DNA of 64,000 nt. Source: Pectobacterium zantedeschiae. GTDB taxonomy: Bacteria > Pseudomonadota > Gammaproteobacteria > Enterobacterales > Enterobacteriaceae. The notes beneath the pieces were generated by a model, which was not told the DNA's origin, made no database searches, and saw only the letters and a list, made by a program, of their open reading frames with translations. The stretch lies in NCBI RefSeq assembly GCF_004137795.1, contig NZ_NWTM01000007.1, positions 6,033 through 70,032 of the forward strand, in the 5' to 3' direction. The position numbers and the translations under genes are program-made. Positions 31,911 to 42,171 of this stretch are shown here, one piece after another (the first letter of the stretch is position 1; each line of letters opens with the position of its first letter).

Positions 31911-32309
31911 ATGGTTTTACGTGTCACGCACACTGCACTGGTCGAGGCAGTGTTTCAGGAAAGCGTCAGCGCTGAGGAAATACGTGAATGGTTAGCGCAC
32001 ATCGAGCATCTCCTTGAATCGAAAAAACCCTTTTTCTTCATTGCCAGCACGTTAGCGCACACCGAGTTCTCCCCCGATTACCGATCCATTCAGGCATTCT
32101 GGTATCGACAGCACAAACCTGCGTTTCAGCGCTACTGCCGTGGTTTGGTGCGTATTGCCCGTAACGCATCCGAACAGGCACGTCTGGATGCCCCCGCACT
32201 GCACCGAACCTGGGGCGTGCCGTACTTCGTCACACTGGATAAATCCGAGGGCTATAACTGGATTGCTGGACGTCTGATGGACAGGGTGAATGATGACACG
32301 AACGTATGA
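31911..32309 (+). CDS. Small unknown protein of siderophore-uptake operon
   Basis: I do not recognise this 132-residue protein. It has no signal peptide or transmembrane segment. Alternating strands and helices can be read by eye: ALVEAVFQE strand, a helix at 21-36, PFFFIAST strand, an aromatic/basic helix around AFWYRQHKPAFQRYC, GLVRIAR strand, YFVTLDK strand and a final GYNWIAGRL helix. This suggests a small cytoplasmic alpha/beta domain, perhaps STAS- or SpoIIAA-like. It overlaps the permease gene by 20 bp, so the two are co-translated. The pyochelin operon fptABCX also has small proteins of unknown role beside its permease. A part in siderophore uptake is inference. Confidence 0.75.
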   Translation: MVLRVTHTALVEAVFQESVSAEEIREWLAHIEHLLESKKPFFFIASTLAHTEFSPDYRSIQAFWYRQHKPAFQRYCRGLVRIARNASEQARLDAPALHRTWGVPYFVTLDKSEGYNWIAGRLMDRVNDDTNV

Positions 32310-33516
32310 GTTCGCACCGATCAGCCGATTAGGACTGACGGCGATCGTGATCCTCTATTTAGCGCATGCCCTGCCGCTTTATTTCTACAATGTCGCTATG
32401 CCGAGCATTCTGCGTAGTCAGGGAGTGGATCTGCGCTGGATAGGAATGCTTTCACTGCTTTACCTGCCCTGGGCCTGCAAATTTCTCTGGGCACCGTTAA
32501 TTGACCGTTTTTATCTGCCGATCCTGGGGCGTCGCCGCACTTGGTTATGGTTGACGCAAATGGCGCTGGCAACTGGTGTACTGATTCTGGCGTTCACCGG
32601 ACTGGATTACGGATTACTGCCATTCGTACTGATTGGATTATGGATCTCGACCTGGGCTGCTACGCAGGATATCGCCATCGACGGCTATACGGTGGAATCA
32701 CTAGCAGAGTCAGATCATCGTCTTGGCAGCATGGCACAAAGCATCGGCGTGGCGCTGGGCAGCATGATCGGCGGTGCAGGCATCCTGTTACTGTATCAGT
32801 TGTATGGCTGGCGCAGCGCATTGCTGTCTCTGGCGGTCTTGACTGCACTGACGATGATCGCTGTCACCTGGATTAATGAACGACCCCGGCTCTCCCCAAC
32901 GTCTGAACGTCCGAGCTTCGCCAATACGTTTAGGCGTCGTGAAATACGTTGGGCTTTGCTGCTTATTCTGCTCTATCGACTGGTTGAAGCCCCCGCAATG
33001 GCAATGCTTAATCCATTGCTGGTCGACCAACAATGGACGCTGGTACAAATCGGCCTTTTGATGTCGGTGGCTGGGGCGGGGATCGGGTTACTGAGCGCAA
33101 TTCTCACAGCGTGGGCACTTAAACGCTACTCGTCCGACGTACTGTTGATTCGTGCTGGCTGGCTGCGCAGTGGCGTCTATCTGCTGCTCGCTGTGCTGCT
33201 CTATAGCGGCTCAGCCATGACTTCAGGATTTTGGCTCGGCACACTGGTCATCGTCATGCTGGCGATCCGCTACATGGCAATGACCAGCCTTTATGCGCTG
33301 TTCATGCGTCTGTGCTCACGCCGACAGGCAGGCACCGACTTCACTGTGCTGGTGTGCGTTGAACTTCTGGTGTTTTTCCTTGGCGGTTCACTTTCCGGCT
33401 TTCTCGCAGTTGGGCTGGGCTATGGCGCTTATTATCTGCTGCTCGGCGTTCTGTCGCTACTTAGCGTCCTGCTATGCCGACCGCTCATCAGACAACATCT
33501 TACCAAGACTATTTAA
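32290..33516 (+). CDS. MFS siderophore permease, RhtX/FptX family
   Basis: This 408-residue inner membrane protein has about 12 transmembrane helices. The sequence LPLYFYNVAMPSILRSQG near the N-terminus and WAPLIDRFYLPILGRRRTWL around residues 60-80 fit the RhtX/FptX/AmpG branch of the major facilitator family. In that branch a single permease replaces a binding-protein ABC system for siderophore entry. It starts inside the end of the small gene (ATG 32290 or 32293) and is followed 30 bp later by the TonB-dependent receptor, so one operon is likely. Confidence 0.88.
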   Translation: MMTRTYEFAPISRLGLTAIVILYLAHALPLYFYNVAMPSILRSQGVDLRWIGMLSLLYLPWACKFLWAPLIDRFYLPILGRRRTWLWLTQMALATGVLILAFTGLDYGLLPFVLIGLWISTWAATQDIAIDGYTVESLAESDHRLGSMAQSIGVALGSMIGGAGILLLYQLYGWRSALLSLAVLTALTMIAVTWINERPRLSPTSERPSFANTFRRREIRWALLLILLYRLVEAPAMAMLNPLLVDQQWTLVQIGLLMSVAGAGIGLLSAILTAWALKRYSSDVLLIRAGWLRSGVYLLLAVLLYSGSAMTSGFWLGTLVIVMLAIRYMAMTSLYALFMRLCSRRQAGTDFTVLVCVELLVFFLGGSLSGFLAVGLGYGAYYLLLGVLSLLSVLLCRPLIRQHLTKTI

Positions 33517-33546
33517 CCCTTATCATTTAGTTATTCAGGAGACATT

Positions 33547-35823
33547 ATGCGATATCTTGCGCCGCCCGCGCGGGTAACCTTCTTGAGTCTGGCAATCAGT
33601 GCTCAGGCGTATGCACAGACCGATGTGACTTCAGTGCAGCAAACTCGCAGCCAGACGCAGGACACCGATATCATGACGGTTACGGCTGCCCGTTCGGTGA
33701 AAAACATTGCCGACATCGCTGGAACGGTTTACAGCATTGAACGCGAAGATATCGCCAAGCAATCCTCCGCTGGCAGATCTACCGCAGATATCCTCGGCCA
33801 GTTAGTTCCTGGTCTGGCCACTGCATCCGGCACCACCAGCAACTACGGGATGACCATGCGCGGACGTACGGTACAGGTCATGATCGACGGCGTACCACTG
33901 ACCGGTTCGCGTGACGGTTCGCGACAGCTAAACAGCATCTCTCCGACGATGATCGAACGTGTCGAAGTCGTATCGGGAGCCACAAGCCTCTACGGTGCGG
34001 GCGCTACGGGGGGCATTATCAATATCATCACCCGTAATGCCGATGATGAACCTTATGCTTTCAGCAGCCAATTTGGCTTGAAAAGCGCAGATAAGCCGTC
34101 TAAATCGGGTATGGCCTACAGCGGTACGCAAACCGCATCTTTCCATAACGATGACATCAGCGGCTTTGCCGGGCTGAACTATACCGCCCTAGGGGACATG
34201 CGCAATGCCCACGGGAATCGGATCGGGCCGGAAATTGCCCAAACCGATCGCCAGGACACAACCAGTCTCGATTTCAATAGCCGGCTGACCTGGAATCTGG
34301 ACGACAACCAGCAGTTGAGCGGCGCATTCAGGTATTACAATGATGAACAAGACAGCGACTACGGCCCTGATTACGGACCCGGACTGGCCGCACTGTTCTC
34401 TCCCGCGACTTTTCAGCCCAGCCTCAAGGGCATCAAAGGGCTACAACTTGACGAACAGCCCCGAACTCGACATTACGGCTTCAATACTCAATACCAAAAT
34501 CGGGACATACTGGGTGGTCAACAGTTAACGGCTGAAGCCTATTATCGCAAAGAGCAATCACGCTGGTTCCCTTCCGTCTCCGCGGTAACGCACTCAGCGC
34601 TACCTGGTGGCAGCACGTATGTGGCAATGCAATCCAATACGGATATTGATGTCTGGGGCACGCGTACCGCATTGCAAAAAAACATGAGTCTGGCAGGGCG
34701 CGACCTAGAGCTAACCTATGGCCTTGACTACGAACAGGAAAAAGACAGCCAAAGTGGGCAATCCTACGGTCTTAATACCTTCATCGCCAGTAACGGCTTG
34801 CGTTATCAAGCCGAAAACCGTTACGCCATGGGGCCGAATGTTAAGGTGGACAAAACCGGTCTATTCCTGCAATCGGACTATGCGCTGACTCAACGCCTTA
34901 ACCTACAGGCGGGCATACGCCACGAGACCATCCGCAACAAGGTTTCCACCTCAACGCCCTACAGCGAAGCCATCACTGCGGATAGGGTAGCGGGCTATCA
35001 GGCCAAACAGCTCGAAGGCGGCCAGGTGAAGCATGGAGAAACATTGTATAACCTGGGGTTGGTGTACCAGTTGACCGATACCCATCAACTGTTCACCAAC
35101 TTTTCTCAAGGCTTCAGCCTGCCCGACACACAACGCATGTTGCGCGACGTACCGGCGACATTCACCATTAACGGTGACAGCATCGACTCAATCAAAGTCA
35201 ACAACTATGAACTCGGTTGGCGCATGAGGGATAACCATGGCCTGAATGCTGGCGTTACTGCGTTCTACAACACGTCCGATAAGGTGGTACAGTTCAACCG
35301 TGACTATAGCGTGTCAGTGGCCGATACCGATGAGCGTATCTGGGGCATGGAAGGCAACCTGCAATACCCGCTGTCCGAAAGCTGGAACGTCGGCGGCACG
35401 CTTGCCTACACCCGAGGCGAATATAAAGATGCCGCAGGCGAATGGCGAGAACTGAACGCGTTCCGCGTATCGCCGCTGAAAGCGACGTTATACAGCGACT
35501 GGGCATTTGCTGATGGATACGGATTACGCCTACAATCCCTGACCGTCGGCGGAACTGACCGCGCTTATAATGACGCCAAATCCGCGGCCGTCAGTTCAAG
35601 CATCCGCTCCACGCCAGCAGCAAAAATTCAGGGTTATACCGTGTTCGACCTTATCGCTCATGCCCCATTGTTGGGCGGCCAGGTCGGCTTTGGCATCTAC
35701 AACCTGGCAAACCGGGACTATAAAACCGTCTACAGCCAACAAGCCGAAGCCACCTATGGAAAACTTTCCAGTCTGCCAGCGCAGGGACGTACGTTCGCTC
35801 TGACTTATTCGATTGACTATTGA
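33547..35823 (+). CDS. TonB-dependent siderophore receptor (RhtA/IutA-like)
   Basis: This 758-residue outer membrane receptor has a signal peptide ending near residue 24 (SAQAYAQ). A TonB-box-like DIMTVTAAR (about residues 39-47) and a plug domain with MRGRTVQVMIDGVPL and VEVVSGATSLYGAGATGGIINI (about 65-165) come next. A 22-strand barrel then runs to the C-terminal aromatic YSIDY. The sequence recalls receptors for citrate-hydroxamate siderophores such as rhizobactin and aerobactin. No siderophore biosynthesis genes are in the window, so use of a xenosiderophore is possible. CAGGAGA precedes the ATG. Confidence 0.92.
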   Translation: MRYLAPPARVTFLSLAISAQAYAQTDVTSVQQTRSQTQDTDIMTVTAARSVKNIADIAGTVYSIEREDIAKQSSAGRSTADILGQLVPGLATASGTTSNYGMTMRGRTVQVMIDGVPLTGSRDGSRQLNSISPTMIERVEVVSGATSLYGAGATGGIINIITRNADDEPYAFSSQFGLKSADKPSKSGMAYSGTQTASFHNDDISGFAGLNYTALGDMRNAHGNRIGPEIAQTDRQDTTSLDFNSRLTWNLDDNQQLSGAFRYYNDEQDSDYGPDYGPGLAALFSPATFQPSLKGIKGLQLDEQPRTRHYGFNTQYQNRDILGGQQLTAEAYYRKEQSRWFPSVSAVTHSALPGGSTYVAMQSNTDIDVWGTRTALQKNMSLAGRDLELTYGLDYEQEKDSQSGQSYGLNTFIASNGLRYQAENRYAMGPNVKVDKTGLFLQSDYALTQRLNLQAGIRHETIRNKVSTSTPYSEAITADRVAGYQAKQLEGGQVKHGETLYNLGLVYQLTDTHQLFTNFSQGFSLPDTQRMLRDVPATFTINGDSIDSIKVNNYELGWRMRDNHGLNAGVTAFYNTSDKVVQFNRDYSVSVADTDERIWGMEGNLQYPLSESWNVGGTLAYTRGEYKDAAGEWRELNAFRVSPLKATLYSDWAFADGYGLRLQSLTVGGTDRAYNDAKSAAVSSSIRSTPAAKIQGYTVFDLIAHAPLLGGQVGFGIYNLANRDYKTVYSQQAEATYGKLSSLPAQGRTFALTYSIDY

Positions 35824-36087
35824 AGCGCAAGATAACCGATACGGCAGCGTGATGTTCTGCGCTGCCATTACGCGACCTCCCAAACAGCTGCGGCGTGATG
35901 GGTGTTGAACACCCATTTATCGTTAGCCCCCGCAATTATGGTGCTATGCTTATCCGCGTTGACACGCTTCACCTAATTTTTTGACAGAAAATATCAAATT
36001 TATTTGTTTTCTATTCAGGCGTTAAATCGACGACACTGCCGCTTTATATCCAATAGCACTTTTAGCTAACTCACGAGGTTGTCTAGT

Positions 36088-36522
36088 ATGATTTCTCAGT
36101 TGAATCAGTGGTTCACGCGTTTAACCGATCATCCCGATGCAGGTAAACTTTTACTGCGTTTAACCGTGGGTATTCTGCTGCTGTTTCACGGCGTAGCAAA
36201 AATTGAGCACGGCGTAGGCTGGATCGTACAGATGCTGCAAGGCGCAGGCCTGCCAGGTTTTATCGCTTATGGCGTTTATATGGGTGAAGTCGTTGCACCG
36301 ATTCTGATTATTCTGGGCGTGTTTACCCGTATTTCTGGCCTGATTGCTGCGCTGACGCTGGTTGTCGCTACGCTGATGGTGGGCATGGGTAAATTCTTCA
36401 CGCTGACCGAAGTTGGTGCCTGGGCACTGGAACTGGAAGCACTCTATTTCTTCGCTGGCATTATCATTATGCTGGTTGGCAGCGGCCGTTACTCTGTTGC
36501 CTCTAATCCCGCTTATCGTTAA
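36088..36522 (+). CDS. DoxX family membrane protein (YphA-like)
   Basis: This 144-residue, four-helix membrane protein belongs to the DoxX/YphA family, whose function is poorly known. The signatures are LLLRLTVGILLLFHGVAKIEHG near the start, then GEVVAPILIILGVFTRISGL and ALELEALYFFAGIIIMLVGSGRYS. I chose the ATG at 36088, which is about 10 bp after a GAGG, instead of an upstream TTG at 36079 that abuts the ribosome site. It stands alone between the receptor gene and the sulfate transporter and ends before a strong terminator. Confidence 0.88.
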   Translation: MISQLNQWFTRLTDHPDAGKLLLRLTVGILLLFHGVAKIEHGVGWIVQMLQGAGLPGFIAYGVYMGEVVAPILIILGVFTRISGLIAALTLVVATLMVGMGKFFTLTEVGAWALELEALYFFAGIIIMLVGSGRYSVASNPAYR

Positions 36523-36554
36523 TTCTTTCAACCGCAAGTATTAACCGTAAAGAC

Positions 36555-36583
36555 AAAAAACCCGCGAACTTCGCGGGTTTTTT
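36555..36583. terminator. Bidirectional terminator between doxX-like gene and cysA
   Basis: AAAAAACCCGCGA (36555-36567) pairs with TCGCGGGTTTTTT (36571-36583) across a three-base loop. The perfect 13-bp stem has poly-A and poly-T ends and serves both converging genes. Confidence 0.95.
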
Positions 36584-36605
36584 ATTTCTATCGTCAGCCT
36601 GCCGA

Positions 36606-37598
36606 TCAGATTTCCCAATCGTGACTGTAACGTTTGGGTTTGAATTGGATAACATCACCTTTCTGTAACCCATGTAAACTCGCATCGTCTTTTGCGACTT
36701 CAGCTTCAATCAGCTCCGACTGTTCGCCCAATTTCAACGACAGGCGCGTCAAAGCGCCAAGAGGACGAATATCGCGAACCGTCACCGCCTGATAGCCATC
36801 CTGAGCCTGAACAGACAACGACACTTCATGCGGACGGAACAAAATGGTTTCTTCCGTTTGCGCCACTTTCAGACGGTTACTGTCGCCAAGGAAATGGTAA
36901 ACAAATTCGCTGGCCGGGTTGTTATACACTTCCGCAGGCGTACCAATTTGTTCAATCACACCTTTGTTCATCAGCACGATACGATCGGCGACTTCCATTG
37001 CCTCTTCCTGATCGTGTGTCACAAATACTGATGTCAGATCGATATCTTCATGCAGTTGAGATAGCCAGCGACGCAGCTCCTTACGTACCTTGGCATCCAG
37101 CGCACCAAAAGGTTCATCCAGCAGCAGAATGCTCGGCTCAACGATCAATGCACGTGCCAGTGCAATACGCTGACGCTGGCCGCCAGAAAGCTGTTCAGGA
37201 TAGCGATCCCCCAGCCAATCCAACTGCACCAGATTCAGCAATTCATGCACTTTCTTTTCGATCTCACTTTTCGATAGGCGGATATTCTTCGGCTTCATCC
37301 GCAACCCAAAGGCGACATTATCGAACACCGTCATGTGGCGGAACAGCGCGTAATGCTGAAAGACAAACCCTACGTTGCGTTTACGTACATCATGGACGGA
37401 CACATCCTGACCGTGGAAGATGATACTGCCGCTATCCGGCTGCTCCAGCCCAGCGATAATACGCAGCAATGTCGTCTTACCACAGCCAGATGGCCCCAAC
37501 AGCGCCACCAGCTCGCCGCTGTGGATCGACAAATTAATCTCGTTCAGCGCCCGAAACTGACCAAATTGTTTATTAATATTGCGAATCTCAATGCTCAT
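36606..37598 (-). CDS. cysA: Sulfate/thiosulfate ABC transporter ATPase (short CysA)
   Basis: CysA powers sulfate and thiosulfate import. The 330-residue protein has Walker [10 protein letters not shown] (about 34-42), signature LSGGQRQR near 136, Walker [12 protein letters not shown] near 156 and the switch His in VFVTHDQEE. The C-terminal regulatory part is clearly shorter and different from the 365-residue E. coli CysA, closer to the roughly 330-residue CysA forms of pseudomonads. It overlaps cysW by 11 bp and is last in sbp-cysT-cysW-cysA. Confidence 0.93.
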   Translation of the reverse strand: MSIEIRNINKQFGQFRALNEINLSIHSGELVALLGPSGCGKTTLLRIIAGLEQPDSGSIIFHGQDVSVHDVRKRNVGFVFQHYALFRHMTVFDNVAFGLRMKPKNIRLSKSEIEKKVHELLNLVQLDWLGDRYPEQLSGGQRQRIALARALIVEPSILLLDEPFGALDAKVRKELRRWLSQLHEDIDLTSVFVTHDQEEAMEVADRIVLMNKGVIEQIGTPAEVYNNPASEFVYHFLGDSNRLKVAQTEETILFRPHEVSLSVQAQDGYQAVTVRDIRPLGALTRLSLKLGEQSELIEAEVAKDDASLHGLQKGDVIQFKPKRYSHDWEI

Positions 37599-38469
37599 TT
37601 TTGGCCAACTCCTGTTGTTTCTGTATTTGCTTCGTCAACCGACCTTCACTCCACTGGCGCAGTAGCAGCACCACCAGTGACATCAGCAGCAGCAGAATCG
37701 CTACGCTGAAAGCAGCAACGATGTTGTACTCGTTATAAAGAATTTCGATGTGCAGCGGCAGCGTGTTAGTCAGGCCACGAATATGGCCGGAAATGACGGA
37801 AACTGCGCCAAACTCCCCCATCGCGCGTGCGGTACACAACACCACACCGTAAATCAGTGCCCATTTCACATTCGGCAGCGTAATGTGCCAGAACATTTGC
37901 CAGCCGTTCGCCCCCAGCAGCCGAGCCGCTTCTTCTTCCTGCGACCCTTGTTCTTCCATTAGCGGAATCAGCTCACGGGCAACATAAGGCAATGTGACGA
38001 AAATCGTCGCCAGTACAATGCCCGGTACGGCGTAAACAATTTGCAGATCGTGTTCGAGCAGGAAGGGATAGATTTTGCTTTGCGCCCCGAACAGCAGCAC
38101 ATACACCAACCCCGCCACAACGGGTGAAACGGAAAAGGGTAAATCGATCAGCGCCAGCAAAAAGCTCTTGCCACGAAATTCGAATTTCGTCACACACCAC
38201 GCCGTCGCCAGCCCAAACACTACGTTTAACGGCACGGAAATGACGGTCGCGAGTAACGTCAGCTTAAGCGCAGAGATCGCATCCGGTTCGCTAATCGCGT
38301 CCCAAAATGCGCCAATGCCTTTATCCAAACCCTGAGTCACCACCATCATCAGCGGTAGCACCAGAATCAGGAAAAAGACGATCCACGCCAGTGAAACCAG
38401 AATGTAATAGGCTGCGGGCTGTTTTTTTCTTTTAGCCGCGTTGGCCTGAGCGGAAATAACCTGTTCCAT
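37588..38469 (-). CDS. cysW: Sulfate ABC transporter permease CysW
   Basis: CysW is one of the two membrane subunits of the sulfate importer. The 293-residue protein has about six transmembrane helices, with the first at residues 20-45. The binding-protein-dependent permease loop [24 protein letters not shown] (EAA motif) near residues 177-200 contacts CysA. The stop overlaps the cysA start by 11 bp and the gene follows cysT by 11 bp. Confidence 0.95.
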   Translation of the reverse strand: MEQVISAQANAAKRKKQPAAYYILVSLAWIVFFLILVLPLMMVVTQGLDKGIGAFWDAISEPDAISALKLTLLATVISVPLNVVFGLATAWCVTKFEFRGKSFLLALIDLPFSVSPVVAGLVYVLLFGAQSKIYPFLLEHDLQIVYAVPGIVLATIFVTLPYVARELIPLMEEQGSQEEEAARLLGANGWQMFWHITLPNVKWALIYGVVLCTARAMGEFGAVSVISGHIRGLTNTLPLHIEILYNEYNIVAAFSVAILLLLMSLVVLLLRQWSEGRLTKQIQKQQELAKNEH

Positions 38470-38480
38470 GACGACCAGCC

Positions 38481-39293
38481 TTACAGTTTCGGTTGAATGC
38501 GGCGCTGCAATACGTTAATCAGCAGCAGCATAATGAAAGAAACCAGCAGCATGAACACGCCGATCCCGGTTGCTCCCTTGTAATCATACTGATCGAGCTT
38601 GGAGACAATCAGCAGCGGCAGGATTTCAGTTTTAAAAGGAATATTTCCCGCGATAAACACCACCGAACCGTATTCCCCTACGCCGCGAGCAAAGGCCAGA
38701 GCAAAGCCCGTCAGCCATGCTGGTAACAGCGCGGGAAGTAATACATGGCGGAAAACCTGAAGCGGGCGTGCGCCAAGGCAGGCAGCGGCCTCTTCCACTT
38801 CTTTCGGAATATCAGCCAGCACCGGTTGCAGCGTTCTGACCACGAAAGGCAGCGTGACGAAAATGAGCGCCAACGTGATGCCAATGCCGGTGTAGGCAAT
38901 TTTGAATGGAAATAGTGAACCAATCAGGCCATTCGGTGCATACAATGCCGTCAGAGCAATCCCTGCCACGGCGGTTGGCAGCGCGAAAGGCATATCGATC
39001 ATGGCGTCAATCACTTTACGACCGGGGAAGGTATAACGGACGAGCACCCACGCCAGCAGGGTTCCGAGAATACCATTAATAAAAGCCGCGGCCAGTGCAG
39101 TACCAAACGAAAGTCGCAGAGAAAACAGCACCTGACGGCTGGTAATCAGATCCCAAAACTGACCAAACGTTAGTTGGCTGGCATACAAAAACATCGCTGC
39201 CAACGGAATAAGAACAATTAATCCTAAATAGCTCAGGCTAAACCCTAACGTTAGCCCGAAACCGGGGATCACTGAGGAAGAACGCTGTGACAT
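38481..39293 (-). CDS. cysT: Sulfate ABC transporter permease CysT (CysU)
   Basis: CysT is the partner permease of CysW. The 270-residue protein has about six transmembrane helices and an EAA loop [25 protein letters not shown] near residues 164-188. [20 protein letters not shown] near 96 is typical of CysT/ModB permeases. It follows the binding-protein gene by 155 bp with the same orientation. Confidence 0.95.
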   Translation of the reverse strand: MSQRSSSVIPGFGLTLGFSLSYLGLIVLIPLAAMFLYASQLTFGQFWDLITSRQVLFSLRLSFGTALAAAFINGILGTLLAWVLVRYTFPGRKVIDAMIDMPFALPTAVAGIALTALYAPNGLIGSLFPFKIAYTGIGITLALIFVTLPFVVRTLQPVLADIPKEVEEAAACLGARPLQVFRHVLLPALLPAWLTGFALAFARGVGEYGSVVFIAGNIPFKTEILPLLIVSKLDQYDYKGATGIGVFMLLVSFIMLLLINVLQRRIQPKL

Positions 39294-39448
39294 ACCGTGC
39301 CTTTAATTTTCATACTCACTATCCAGCCAACAACTGCTTGCCGACACGCACTACCTGACAGAGAATTTCAGGCGGCGATTACCTGCCTTTTTAACCTGAA
39401 AAAGCCGCTACGGTTAATAGCGGCCTTAATCCGTCAGACATTACAGAA

Positions 39449-40459
39449 TTACTTATTGATCTCTTTAAAGATTTTGTCGAACACGCCGCCATCGTTAAAG
39501 AATTTGTCCTGCGCCGCTGTCCAGCCACCGAAATCCTTATCGATCGTGACCAAACTCACTGGTGCAAACTGATCTTTAAACTCTTCGGCAATCTTGGCGT
39601 TACGTGGACGGTAGAAGTTTTTACCAATAATACGTTGTGCTTCATCGCTGTAGAGGTATTGCAGGTAAGCTTCAGCCTGTTTCTGCGTCCCTTTACGCTC
39701 GACCACTTTGTCGACAACAGCGACCGGCGGTTCGGCCAGAATTGACAATGATGGCGTGACGATCTCAAGCTGATCGCCGCCCTGCTCTTTCAGAGACAGG
39801 TAAGCTTCGTTTTCCCAAGCCAGCAGCACATCGCCCAACTGACGTTGTACAAAACTGATGGTCGCGCCACGTGCACCGGTATCCAGTACGGGAGCATGGC
39901 GATACAGTTCGGTGACAAATTTCAGTGCAGTTTCATCATTACCGCCCGGTTGTGCTTTGGCGTAGGCCCATGCAGCCAGGAAGTTCCAACGTGCACCACC
40001 GGACGTTTTCGGGTTTGGCGTGATAACTTCAACGCCCGGTTTTACCAGATCGTTCCAGTCTTTGATTTGCTTCGGATTACCTTTACGCACCAAGAAAACG
40101 ATGGTGGAAGTATAAGGGGTACTGTTGTCAGGCAAACGCGCCTGCCACTTAGGATCGATCAGCGGTTGATTCAGGTTTAATGCGTCGATGTCACCCGCCA
40201 GCGCCAGTGTCACCACATCAGCCTGCAAGCCGTCAATGACCGAACGCGCCTGTTTTCCAGAGCCACCGTGCGAATTTTTAATAGTGATATCTTCACCCGT
40301 GGTCGCTTTCCAATGCTTAATAAACGCGGCATTGTATTGCTGATACAGTTCACGCGTCGGATCGTAAGACACGTTTAATAATTCGGTAGCCGCCGAGGCC
40401 ACACCAGAAAATAACAGCGCTGCCGTAGCAACAGATAACCCCAGACGACGTATTGACAT
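39449..40459 (-). CDS. sbp: Periplasmic sulfate-binding protein
   Basis: Sbp binds sulfate and delivers it to CysTWA. The ATG at 40459, about 9 bp after GGGAG, gives 336 residues. An alternative GTG at 40468 lies too close to that site. The signal peptide ends near residue 23 ([10 protein letters not shown]). Family signatures include [29 protein letters not shown], a [15 protein letters not shown] stretch and the C-terminal [12 protein letters not shown]. It resembles E. coli Sbp more than CysP and is first in the operon. CysB control is likely from family knowledge, but I could not place a site. Confidence 0.95.
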   Translation of the reverse strand: MSIRRLGLSVATAALLFSGVASAATELLNVSYDPTRELYQQYNAAFIKHWKATTGEDITIKNSHGGSGKQARSVIDGLQADVVTLALAGDIDALNLNQPLIDPKWQARLPDNSTPYTSTIVFLVRKGNPKQIKDWNDLVKPGVEVITPNPKTSGGARWNFLAAWAYAKAQPGGNDETALKFVTELYRHAPVLDTGARGATISFVQRQLGDVLLAWENEAYLSLKEQGGDQLEIVTPSLSILAEPPVAVVDKVVERKGTQKQAEAYLQYLYSDEAQRIIGKNFYRPRNAKIAEEFKDQFAPVSLVTIDKDFGGWTAAQDKFFNDGGVFDKIFKEINK

Positions 40460-40781
40460 TCTTATCACTCCCTAACCTTAATGCTTGAAAGTATTTAGAT
40501 GAAATAATGATGAATGCGATCGATTGACGCCGTTGATGCGGCTATCAGGCTGACAACATGGAAGTGACAATAGTGGATATAGGGAAGGGGCAAAAATATT
40601 GTTTCGCGATAATTTATGCTATCGCGTTATATTGTTAATGGTTATGTCATAGTTTTCAGTCTAAGCAATTTTGTCACGACTGAAGAACGAAATGGTTGAC
40701 CCTGATGCCGGACGGCATCAGGGGGACACGGTAGAAATCCAGATAACCTAAAAGTGGACGTAACGTCGTTTTTCTTCTGCA
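40460..40781. promoter_or_regulatory. Upstream region of sbp operon, with stem-loop after cdaR
   Basis: These 322 bp lie between cdaR and sbp, both on the minus strand. They must hold the sbp promoter, within an AT-rich patch around 40590-40680. A perfect 10-bp stem-loop, CCCTGATGCC (40700-40709) and GGCATCAGGG (40714-40723), follows the cdaR stop. It has no T-run and is a weak terminator or REP-like element. Confidence 0.55.
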
Positions 40782-41939
40782 CTACTCTTCTTCATCCAGC
40801 TGCAAGGCGACATACAGCAGCAGGCGGTCGTCAAAATTCCCCAGATCTAATCCCGTCAGCTCAGAGATTCGATTAAGACGGTACTCTAGCGTATTACGGT
40901 GAATAAACAGCGCTTTCGCCGTCGCACCGGGTTGAACGTTATTACGGAACCAGGCACCTAACGTACGGCGCAGCAGACCATTTCCATCCATTGCCTTGAG
41001 CTTCGAAAGCGGACGAACCAATTCGTTTGCCTGCCAACCACCGCGCAGACTATCCAGCAGCACGGGTAACATCAGATCCTGATAGTAATAACAACGCTGA
41101 GCGGGCATACGCTGCTTGCCTACGCTCATGGTTGTGCGCGCGGTGCGGTAAGAGCGTGCAATACTGCCGGGGCCAGCAAAATAGTTCCCTAGCGCCAGCC
41201 GCACCCGCAGCCGACTGCTTTCCGCCATGCGTGACATCAGCGTATCCACGCGTCTGCGATGATCTTCTGCATCCCAGCGCCCGTGGCTGTTCAGCGCTGG
41301 CTTTAGCACCACCATTTCCGTGAGGGAAACGATCGCGATCAGGTTGTCACGTTCCGGCGTGGTCAGCAGCGTCTGCAACTGCTGTAGTTCTGCCATTGCC
41401 GAATCTACGCCGAGCTGTCCGCTGTCCACTTCGATCACCGCTGCGACGCGAGGTTTATTCAGATCGATGCCTAAACGCTGCGCCCACTCCATAAGGGCGG
41501 GAGACAGATCGTCAGTGCGAATCAGGTTCAACACCAGCTCTTCGCGCAGGCGGCTATCCTGTGCCAGCATATGCAGCAATCTGGCCTGCTCCAGCATCAT
41601 TTCCGCCGTCATGCAGACAAGCTCACCATATTGGCGCAACTGGCTAGGGTTCCCTGTCAGACCGATAACACCGACGATTTCACCGTCGATGCGCAGGGGT
41701 AAATTAATGCCCGGACGCACACCGTGCAGATGACGCGCCACGGCGTCATCAATATCGACGACCCGCCCCTGCGATAGCGCCAGCAGCGCCCCTTCATGCA
41801 ATTCCCCCAATCGTTCCTGATCGCCACTGCCGATAATCTTACCGCGAGCATCCATCACGTTGATATTGCTATCAATGATCTGCATGGTCCGCGCGACAAT
41901 ATCCTGTGCCATCTTGGCATTGAGATGATACGACGCCAT
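40782..41939 (-). CDS. cdaR: Sugar diacid utilisation regulator CdaR
   Basis: CdaR activates genes for glucarate, galactarate and glycerate use in E. coli. The ATG at 41939, preceded by AGAGG, gives 385 residues, the same as E. coli CdaR. Longer upstream starts lack family similarity. An N-terminal diacid-recognition domain (about residues 1-135, KMAQDIVARTMQIIDSNINVMD) is followed by a GAF-like middle. The C-terminal PucR-type helix-turn-helix ALFIHRNTLEYRLNRISELTG lies near 347. The dgt-degP-cdaR order is as in E. coli. Confidence 0.96.
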   Translation of the reverse strand: MASYHLNAKMAQDIVARTMQIIDSNINVMDARGKIIGSGDQERLGELHEGALLALSQGRVVDIDDAVARHLHGVRPGINLPLRIDGEIVGVIGLTGNPSQLRQYGELVCMTAEMMLEQARLLHMLAQDSRLREELVLNLIRTDDLSPALMEWAQRLGIDLNKPRVAAVIEVDSGQLGVDSAMAELQQLQTLLTTPERDNLIAIVSLTEMVVLKPALNSHGRWDAEDHRRRVDTLMSRMAESSRLRVRLALGNYFAGPGSIARSYRTARTTMSVGKQRMPAQRCYYYQDLMLPVLLDSLRGGWQANELVRPLSKLKAMDGNGLLRRTLGAWFRNNVQPGATAKALFIHRNTLEYRLNRISELTGLDLGNFDDRLLLYVALQLDEEE

Positions 41940-42085
41940 TTTTACCTCTGAGAGGAACATTGACAATTGCACCAGCATACCGCCACACGGTGCGCCACAC
42001 ATTGTGCAAATTAACAAAGAAATGGGAATTAGGTTAAATCTGTGGAAGAACTCACAAAAGCGCGTTTATGGAGAAGCGAGAAATA

Positions 42086-42107
42086 GCCGGGCACTTGAGC
42101 ACCCGGC
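42086..42107 (-). terminator. Possible degP terminator
   Basis: GCCGGG (42086-42091) pairs with CCCGGC (42102-42107), 65 bp past the degP stop. On the minus strand it is followed by only a short T-rich stretch (TATTTCT), so termination may be partial with read-through into cdaR. Confidence 0.5.
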
Positions 42108-42171
42108 CAGAAAATAAACGTAACAAGTTGTTTTATAAATTAATTATCAACTTAATCATTGAACCACTCGA

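Noticed and set aside
30501-36100. tRNA-associated genomic island
   Set aside because: There is no integrase and no direct repeat of the tRNA-Lys 3' end was found, so tRNA-site integration of the siderophore cassette is not supported.
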